This document shows positions 6,481 through 11,587 of a stretch of 11,587 bases of DNA, one piece after another (the first letter of the stretch is position 1; each line of letters opens with the position of its first letter). Made by a program: the position numbers and the translations under genes. The notes beneath the pieces are model-generated. The model saw nothing but the letters and a program-made list of their open reading frames with translations, searched no databases and was not told the DNA's origin. Origin of the DNA: Methanoregula sp. (GTDB lineage: Archaea > Halobacteriota > Methanomicrobia > Methanomicrobiales > Methanospirillaceae); NCBI GenBank assembly GCA_028705545.1, contig JAQWDG010000042.1, positions 1 to 11,587 of the forward strand, in the 5' to 3' direction.

Positions 6481-6831
6481 AGTGGGAGGAGTAAGCCTCC
6501 TTTTGTTCGTGCGGCATTCAGCTCTGCGCCAAACCCGGGCGGATACCGGACGATCCATTGCCCTGTTCTGGCTTGCACCCGCAGGGTTTCGCCGTTTCAT
6601 CGTATCCTGTCCCTTTGTAACGCTCAGCGGGTTACTCGTGCAGGGTTTCCTGCACTTCTCGCTCCGAAGAGCTCGGCCGCTTCATGACTGGGGACAGGCC
6701 GTGTCGTTTCTGTGCCATTGCCGTGACTCTCGCCACCCGTACTTGCGTACGGCTGCGTGCCCGGTGGGTGGGGGGACTTTCCTCAGCAGCCTCTTTTTTA
6801 GGGCTACCGTCAGCCGCTCTCTCCCTCTCAC
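6481..6831 (-). ncRNA. rnpB: RNase P RNA (archaeal)
   Basis: Catalytic RNA of RNase P, which matures tRNA 5' ends. Read on the minus strand it has the universal blocks in order: CR-I GAGGAAAGTCC at 6784-6774, ACAGAAACGA at 6713-6704, the CR-IV region GAAACCCTGCGGGTGCAAGC at 6590-6571, and the CR-V region AACAAAAGGAGGCTTAC at 6507-6491. The AGTC of CR-I can pair with GGCT of CR-V to form P4. The ends are set by helix P1: 6831-6823 pairs with 6490-6482 (eight pairs including one G-U, one A-C mismatch). A TATA box 26 nt before 6831 agrees with that 5' end. About 350 nt is a normal length for archaeal RNase P RNA. Reading frames across this stretch on both strands are spurious. Ends are probably right to within a few bases. 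Confidence 0.95.
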
Positions 6832-6852
6832 GACTACATATGCGCAAACAAT

Positions 6853-6861
6853 CTTTAATAA
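6853..6861 (-). promoter_or_regulatory. TATA box of the RNase P RNA gene
   Basis: TTATTAAAG on the minus strand is centred 26 nt before position 6831, the first base of helix P1. The agreement between promoter spacing and RNA structure supports both calls. Positions 6832-6959 form a divergent promoter region shared with the AMMECR1 gene. Confidence 0.65.
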
Positions 6862-6906
6862 GGGGGCGGATGGTGACGGGACTGGGTACGCGTAACGGAA
6901 GATAAG

Positions 6907-6915
6907 TACTTAAAC
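6907..6915 (+). promoter_or_regulatory. TATA box of the AMMECR1-tgtA-arcS run
   Basis: TACTTAAAC is centred at 6911, predicting a start near 6936 and a leader of about 24 nt. The leader contains GGAGAGGAGGAG, a strong Shine-Dalgarno site about 9 nt before the ATG at 6960. Confidence 0.55.
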
Positions 6916-6959
6916 AGGACACGCACAAAAGAGTCTCACTGGAGAGGAGGAGATCTGCC

Positions 6960-7535
6960 ATGCAGCTGCTTTCTGCTGATGAAGGCGTACTTGCGACACG
7001 GCTCGCCCGCGGGGCCATAGAGCATATCGTCGCAAAAAAACCAAAACCGGGGCTTACGCTCACCCCGGTCTTTGGGGAAAAACGCGGGGTCTTTGTAACA
7101 CTGAACAGGGCCGGCCAGCTCCGTGGCTGTATCGGCTTTCCCTACCCGGTGATGCCGCTTGGCGAAGCCATTGAAAATGCCGCTGTCGCTGCCGCGCTCG
7201 AAGACCCGCGGTTCCCGGGAGTGAAAAGGGAAGAACTTGATTCCCTTGATTTCGAGGTAACGGTGCTTACCACCCCGGTTCCGCTCGAATGCGATCCCGA
7301 AGACCGGCCCAGCCATATCGAAGTCGGCCGGCACGGGCTTATCGCCCGGGGTTTTGGCACGAGCGGGCTTTTGCTCCCTCAGGTGGCAACCGAGTACGGC
7401 TGGGATGCAAAGACCTTCCTCGATTATACCTGCGAAAAAGCCGGCCTTCCTGCCCGCTGCTGGCACCAGAAGACTACCGAGATCCTCACCTTCGAGGGCC
7501 AGATCTTTACCGGATCGTTTGGGGGATCGGTTTAA
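6960..7535 (+). CDS. AMMECR1-domain protein
   Basis: Protein of 191 aa covering one complete AMMECR1 domain (TIGR00296 type). The family signature LRGCIG is at 54-59, followed by the conserved DPRF at 82-85 and the stretch around GLLLPQVATEYGW at 136-148. The biochemical role of the family is not established. Its members are widespread in archaea and eukaryotes, and in some prokaryotes are linked to Memo-family and radical SAM proteins, neither of which is seen here. The invariant LRGCIG loop suggests an enzymatic or binding role. Start chosen from the strong GGAGGAG site. It probably shares a transcript with tgtA, which begins 45 bp after the stop with its own ribosome site. The association with two archaeosine genes hints at a tRNA-related job, but that is inference. 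Confidence 0.92.
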   Translation: MQLLSADEGVLATRLARGAIEHIVAKKPKPGLTLTPVFGEKRGVFVTLNRAGQLRGCIGFPYPVMPLGEAIENAAVAAALEDPRFPGVKREELDSLDFEVTVLTTPVPLECDPEDRPSHIEVGRHGLIARGFGTSGLLLPQVATEYGWDAKTFLDYTCEKAGLPARCWHQKTTEILTFEGQIFTGSFGGSV

Positions 7536-7580
7536 CACCCGAGCAGTGCATACCATAAGGCAGGAGGATTCTCCCGCGGC

Positions 7581-9032
7581 ATGGCAATAGCATTCGAGAG
7601 CCTGGACAGCGATATTGCAGGACGGACCGGGAAACTGGTCGTGAACAAAAAGGTGGTAAAAACACCGGCACTCCTCCCGGTGATAAACCCCCACCTCCAG
7701 CTTGTCACCCCCCGGGAACTAAAGGAGATGGGCGTTGAGGCGCTGATCACCAACGCCTACATTTTTTCGCAGAGCAGGCAGTATTCCGAGCGGGTAAAGG
7801 AAGAGGGGCTTCATAAACTTCTCGATTTTGACGGCGTCATTATGACCGACTCCGGCTCGTTCCAGCTCTCGGTATACGGGCAGGTATCAATAACAAACGA
7901 ACAGACGCTCTCGTACCAGAAAGCCATCGGGAGCGACATCTGGGTGCCGCTCGATATCCCGACATCACCGGATGCAGACCGGGAAACCGCGGAACGGGAG
8001 CTTGCGATCACGATGGAGCGGCTCCGTGAGGCAAAGGAACTCTTCGGGAACGATGCGCCGATTGCCGGGCCGGTACAGGGAAGCCTGTACCAGGACCTCC
8101 GCGGGAAGGCGGCAAAGGAGGTCGGCGATCTCGGTTTCTCCTTCTGCCCGATCGGAGCCGTTGTCCCGCTCATGGAGGCTTACCGGTACCGGGACCTCGT
8201 GGATGTCGTGATGGCGGCAAAGCGTACGCTGCCCCGCTCTTCCTGCGTCCACCTCTTCGGGGCCGGCCACCCGGCCATGTTTGCACTTGCGGCAGCGATG
8301 GGCTGCGATCTCTTTGACTCTGCGGCCTACGCCCTCTATGCAAAAGAGGGACGGTACCTCACCACGCACGGGAGTTTCAAAATCGACGAACTTGCCGATC
8401 TTCCCTGTTCGTGTGCGGTCTGCCGGAGCCATACGGCAGAAGAGCTCCGGACGGCAAAGGACCGGACCCGGCTTTTAGCCCTCCATAACCTTGCCGTGAC
8501 ACTTGGGGAGATTGCACGGATCCGCCAGGCGATTGCGGACGGCACGCTCTGGGAGCTCGTGGACGAGCGGTGCCGGAACCACCCGCAGATGCTCTCGGGA
8601 TACCGGAGACTGCTCACCCACAACGCCGAACTCGAACGCTTTGACCGGGTCTCCAAGCGCCGGTTCTTCTACCGGGGCGACGAGACCTGCGCCCGGACCG
8701 AGGTGCTGCGCTACCAGAATCAGCTTGCCCGGCTCCGGCTTGGAAAAGAGGTTCTGGTCGCGTGCGACAACGGCGTCCGCGAGGGCTACGACACGGTGCT
8801 CTCGTTCAAGCCGCCGTTCGGCCCGTACCCGGATGCGTTAAAGGAGACATTTCCCATCGGCCAGAGCGAGATCCCCGAGTGGGACGCTGCCATGGTCCGG
8901 CAGGCCTGCCGGGGCATCCGGCTCCTTTGCGAAAGCCACCGGGAGAGCCGGATCCGGGTAGCCGGCCTCCACCGGGAATGGAAAGGGATCTTTGCCGAAG
9001 AAACACAGGGTTGTGCGGAGCTGCTCGAATGA
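7581..9032 (+). CDS. tgtA: Archaeosine tRNA-guanine transglycosylase
   Basis: TgtA, 483 aa, exchanges guanine at position 15 of tRNA for preQ0, the first tRNA-level step to archaeosine. The TGT barrel occupies roughly 1-340. TDSGSFQ (89-95) carries D90, matching the general acid/base aspartate; D246 in DLFDSAAY fits the nucleophile. The zinc site is C276, C278, C281 in PCSCAVC plus H302 in LALHNL. Residues 345-483 form the archaeal C-terminal extension, but the PUA domain seen in the roughly 580-aa TgtA of Pyrococcus is absent. This is the short form known from methanogens and haloarchaea, in which ArcS, encoded next, has the PUA domain. The ATG follows AGGAGGAT by 11 nt. The TGA stop overlaps the arcS start as ATGA, so translation is coupled. 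No frameshift seen. Confidence 0.95.
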   Translation: MAIAFESLDSDIAGRTGKLVVNKKVVKTPALLPVINPHLQLVTPRELKEMGVEALITNAYIFSQSRQYSERVKEEGLHKLLDFDGVIMTDSGSFQLSVYGQVSITNEQTLSYQKAIGSDIWVPLDIPTSPDADRETAERELAITMERLREAKELFGNDAPIAGPVQGSLYQDLRGKAAKEVGDLGFSFCPIGAVVPLMEAYRYRDLVDVVMAAKRTLPRSSCVHLFGAGHPAMFALAAAMGCDLFDSAAYALYAKEGRYLTTHGSFKIDELADLPCSCAVCRSHTAEELRTAKDRTRLLALHNLAVTLGEIARIRQAIADGTLWELVDERCRNHPQMLSGYRRLLTHNAELERFDRVSKRRFFYRGDETCARTEVLRYQNQLARLRLGKEVLVACDNGVREGYDTVLSFKPPFGPYPDALKETFPIGQSEIPEWDAAMVRQACRGIRLLCESHRESRIRVAGLHREWKGIFAEETQGCAELLE

Positions 9033-10666
9033 TGCGGATCGATATCCGGAAGCGCGACGGTCTTGCCCGAACCGGCACGTTGACTATTGATGATAAAACC
9101 CTCCCGTTCCCCGCGGTACTCGAAACGGAAACGGCTTTTCCCTCGCTTGCAGCACGCGGCGGCACGAACGTTCCCCTTGGCGCCCCCGCGGAGTTCGTAA
9201 AGACCTGGATCACCAGAGGCCGCGACCAGCCGGTCGCAATTCACCCGGCGCTCGAAAATCCGGCAGAGAACGGCGATGTCGTGATGCCGGCAAACTGGCA
9301 CACGGCGCTTGCCAATCCCCGGCAGTACGTTACGTGGCTGAAAAATCTCAAAGAGAAAACACCGGCCGATACGCTCTGGTATGCCCCGGGCGCTGCCCTT
9401 CCCTCGAACGTCCATATCCTCTGCTACTCCGGCTTCGGACTCTTCGACTATACCGCAACAGACCTCAAATCGGCACAGGGACTTTTCTGTACGCCCGAGG
9501 GAGAGTTCCCGGCGGATGCACAGAAAGCCGGTATCTGCTCATGCGAGGGCTGCAAATCCGGCGACCTGAAGCTTCACAACCGGCTCGCGCTCGAAGGCGA
9601 GATCGGGCTTGTCCGGTACTTTATCGGGCAGTCGAAGCTCCGCGAACTGGTCGAGGCCCGGTGCCGGATGAATGCAAATCATGTTGCCATCATGCGCCAC
9701 ATCGACCGGGACTATACATGGTCGGAGCCGTATTCCCCGATAGCAAGGAGCGGCGTCATGCGGGCAAACTCCGGGGAATCGATGGAGCGGGTCGAAGTGA
9801 GGAGATTTGCAAAACGGCTCCTTACCCGGTACCGGCCGCCAAAGGCCACGGTCGCGGTACTCCTCCCCTGCTCGGCAAAGAAACCTTACTCGCTCTCCCA
9901 GAGCCACCGGCGCTTCCAGATGGCAATCGCGGGCCGGGCCCACGAACTGATCGTCACCTCCCCGCTCGGCCTTGTCCCCCGGGAGCTCGAATGCGTGTAC
10001 CCTGCCATGCACTACGATGTCCCGGTCACCGGCTACTGGGACGCGGAGGAGTGCGCGTACATCTCGGATATTCTCGCAAAGTACCTTACAAAGAACAAGT
10101 ATGACCGGGTGATCGCCCACCTCGAAGGGGGAGCGCTCAAAGTGGCAGAGATGGCAGCAGAAGCCTCTGGGATCACGCTTGAGTACACCTGCCGGGAGCA
10201 CCCGACCGGAGAAGCGGCCCTGACACAGCTCAGCCATGCCCTTGACTGCGAGCGAAAAGTCAAGGACGAACGGCTCCACGGCATGCTCTCGTACCAGTTC
10301 GGCTGCGATGTGGATACCCGGGGCATGCTTTTCCGGGGCCACTTCCCGGAGATCTTCTATACAAGGAACAACCAGCAGCTCTTCTCCATTGATACCGGAT
10401 ACGGCCTTCTCCGCCCGACATTCGAGGGCTGGGACCTCATCCCCGAAGGCTACCGGGTGCAGATCAGCGACTTTGTCCCCGAGGGGGACGTGCTTGTCCC
10501 GGGCGTGGTAGACGCTGATCCGGAGATCCGGGATGGGGACGAGGTGCTCGTGGTCGGGAAGATGGCCATAGCAACCGGCCGGGCAGCGATGACTGCTGTG
10601 GAGATGAAAAACTCAAAGCGCGGGGTTGCCGTGCGGGTGCGTAAAGTAAAGAAGTTAGCCGTATAA
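9029..10666 (+). CDS. arcS: Archaeosine synthase (TgtA2)
   Basis: ArcS, 545 aa, acts after TgtA and modifies preQ0 in tRNA. In characterised systems it attaches lysine to preQ0-tRNA, and a radical SAM partner (RaSEA) then releases archaeosine; no partner gene is in this window. The diagnostic motif PC-x3-KPY-x2-S-x2-H is exact at 280-293 (PCSAKKPYSLSQSH). The N-terminal part is a diverged TGT-like domain that keeps a CSCEGC zinc site (C170, C172, C175) with H183. The C-terminal 75 residues form a PUA RNA-binding domain. The start at 9029 overlaps the tgtA stop by four bases (ATGA); a second in-frame ATG lies at 9032. The open frame continues back to 8762, but that upstream part lies within tgtA and is not ArcS-like. 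Length and domains are normal. Confidence 0.95.
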   Translation: MMRIDIRKRDGLARTGTLTIDDKTLPFPAVLETETAFPSLAARGGTNVPLGAPAEFVKTWITRGRDQPVAIHPALENPAENGDVVMPANWHTALANPRQYVTWLKNLKEKTPADTLWYAPGAALPSNVHILCYSGFGLFDYTATDLKSAQGLFCTPEGEFPADAQKAGICSCEGCKSGDLKLHNRLALEGEIGLVRYFIGQSKLRELVEARCRMNANHVAIMRHIDRDYTWSEPYSPIARSGVMRANSGESMERVEVRRFAKRLLTRYRPPKATVAVLLPCSAKKPYSLSQSHRRFQMAIAGRAHELIVTSPLGLVPRELECVYPAMHYDVPVTGYWDAEECAYISDILAKYLTKNKYDRVIAHLEGGALKVAEMAAEASGITLEYTCREHPTGEAALTQLSHALDCERKVKDERLHGMLSYQFGCDVDTRGMLFRGHFPEIFYTRNNQQLFSIDTGYGLLRPTFEGWDLIPEGYRVQISDFVPEGDVLVPGVVDADPEIRDGDEVLVVGKMAIATGRAAMTAVEMKNSKRGVAVRVRKVKKLAV

Positions 10667-10668
10667 CG

Positions 10669-10722
10669 TATACGATACACGTGCAAATTCCCGATGGAGT
10701 GAAAGCGTTGTTGTATCGTATA
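10669..10722. repeat. 11-bp perfect inverted repeat between arcS and pntA
   Basis: TATACGATACA at 10669-10679 and TGTATCGTATA at 10712-10722 are exact reverse complements with 32 bp between. The left arm begins three bases after the arcS stop and overlaps an 8-bp palindrome CGTATACG (10667-10674). The right arm ends on the first in-frame ATG candidate of pntA. It may be an operator bound by a regulator at two half sites, or a hairpin in a read-through transcript. No T-run follows, so an oligo-T terminator is unlikely. Confidence 0.55.
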
Positions 10723-10739
10723 TGCCAAGAAACGGGGGC

Positions 10740-11587
10740 ATGGGTCTATTGACCGCCCCCACAGGTACTGAGGCTCCGGGTAAGCATCCGGTCGTCATTG
10801 CCGTTCCCAGGGAAACCGCAGCCGGGGAACAGCGCGTGGCGACGGTCCCCGAGGTTGTCCAGAAACTCGTAAAAGCCGGCCATGTGGTCCGGATCGAACA
10901 TGATGCAGGAACCGCTGCATTCTATCCCGACGCACTCTATACTGCCGCGGGAGCCACGGTCGTTTCCAGCCGGAACGAACTCTTTTCCGGCGCCGATATC
11001 GTGCTCTTTGTCCAGCCCCCGACCGTTGCCGAGGCCGAAGCCTTTACCGAAGGAACAATTGCGGTCGGGTTCATGAACCCGACCCGGAACCTCGATGCGA
11101 TTACAAAGATGCGCGACAGGAACGTCACGGCCTTTGCACTCGAACTGGTGCCGAGGATCACCCGTGCCCAGAGCATGGACGCGCTCAGCTCGCAGGCAAC
11201 TGCCGGCGGGTACGTAGCCGCAGTCCTCGGTGCCGACAACTGCCCGAAGTTTTTACCCATGCTCACGACCGCGGCCGGCACTATCCGCCCGGCGACCGTG
11301 CTCATTCTCGGTGCCGGTGTCGCGGGTCTCATGGCAATTGCAACTGCAAAGAGACTCGGCGCCATGGTCGAGGCCTACGATGTCCGGCGCGCTGCCGGCG
11401 AACAGGTACGCAGCCTCGGCGCAAAGTTCATTGAGCTCGAAATCAACGCTGAAGGCCAGGGCGGATACGCCCGCGAGCTCACGGCAGAGGAAAAAGTCAA
11501 GGAGCAGGAAATGGTCTCGGCCGCCGTTGCCCGTGCGGATATCGTGATCACGACCGCTGCCATCCCGGGCAGGAAAGCCCCGGTGCT
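10740..11587 (+). CDS. pntA: NAD(P) transhydrogenase alpha subunit, 5' part
   Basis: Partial gene: 282 complete codons, open at the window edge. PntA carries the NAD(H)-binding domain I of proton-translocating transhydrogenase, which couples hydride transfer between NADH and NADP+ to proton flow across the membrane with PntB. The alanine dehydrogenase/PNT N-terminal domain starts at VVIAVPRETAAGEQRVATVP. The family signature PRITRAQSMDALSS lies near 140-153 and the Rossmann glycine motif GAGVAGL near 190. Near the cut, ITTAAIPGRKAP matches the conserved NAD-site region. The membrane domain and pntB would lie beyond 11587. The start is uncertain: ATG at 10722 is in frame and would add six residues, and neither has a clear Shine-Dalgarno site. 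GC content and style match the neighbours, so there is no sign of very recent transfer. Alanine dehydrogenase is less likely given the RAQSMDALSS segment. Confidence 0.9.
   Translation, partial: MGLLTAPTGTEAPGKHPVVIAVPRETAAGEQRVATVPEVVQKLVKAGHVVRIEHDAGTAAFYPDALYTAAGATVVSSRNELFSGADIVLFVQPPTVAEAEAFTEGTIAVGFMNPTRNLDAITKMRDRNVTAFALELVPRITRAQSMDALSSQATAGGYVAAVLGADNCPKFLPMLTTAAGTIRPATVLILGAGVAGLMAIATAKRLGAMVEAYDVRRAAGEQVRSLGAKFIELEINAEGQGGYARELTAEEKVKEQEMVSAAVARADIVITTAAIPGRKAPV

Noticed and set aside
6632..7063. Minus-strand frame of 143 codons upstream of and into the AMMECR1 gene
   Set aside because: It covers the RNase P RNA and its promoter, and no protein motif is visible. The RNA explains the sequence.
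8762..9028. N-terminal extension of arcS inside tgtA
   Set aside because: The extension is an out-of-frame reading of tgtA. The ATGA overlap at 9029 and normal ArcS length support the shorter form.
9539..10342. Minus-strand frame of 267 codons opposite arcS
   Set aside because: Antisense shadow; the plus strand carries the exact ArcS motif and PUA domain.

Overview
The window looks like a chromosomal segment of a hydrogenotrophic, formate-using methanogenic archaeon of the order Methanomicrobiales, most likely related to Methanoregula or Methanosphaerula. The evidence is an F420-type formate dehydrogenase (fdhAB), an adjoining DUF3821 surface protein of a kind typical of that order, the two archaeosine tRNA-modification enzymes, an archaeal RNase P RNA, and TATA-type promoters about 25 nt upstream of genes, some of which appear leaderless. 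Genus-level placement is inference. No insertion sequence, CRISPR array, tRNA or prophage was seen.

Layout. On the minus strand at the left: a secreted, C-terminally anchored DUF3821 protein (63-1127), preceded by the fdhA-fdhB operon (4587 down to 1265). A 505-bp AT-rich spacer (4588-5092) follows; it holds promoters, a hairpin, direct repeats and one doubtful 23-codon ORF. On the plus strand come a small siroheme sulfite/nitrite reductase-like protein (5093-5740) and an FmdE-like protein whose usual metal-site residues are altered (5834-6475). Five bases further on, convergent to it, ends the RNase P RNA gene (6831 down to 6481, minus strand). This RNA is recognisable from the conserved CR-I, CR-IV and CR-V blocks and a closing P1 helix. 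A divergent promoter region (6832-6959) leads into a plus-strand run: AMMECR1-domain protein, tgtA and arcS, the last two overlapping by four bases. After a spacer with an 11-bp inverted repeat comes the 5' part of an NAD(P) transhydrogenase alpha subunit gene (pntA), cut by the window edge.

How the genes work together. FdhA and FdhB oxidise formate and reduce F420, or pass electrons on to heterodisulfide reductase, to feed methanogenesis. TgtA inserts preQ0 at position 15 of tRNA and ArcS carries out the next step towards archaeosine; AMMECR1, of unknown function, is probably co-transcribed with them. The siroheme protein and the FmdE-like protein are candidate accessory redox proteins of unproven role. 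PntA suggests proton-driven NADH/NADPH exchange, which stands out in an organism whose central redox carrier is F420.

I found no clearly new multi-gene system. The items most worth a second look are the degenerate FmdE-like protein beside the siroheme protein, the structured spacer at 4588-5092, the AMMECR1-tgtA-arcS run, and pntA with its inverted repeat.
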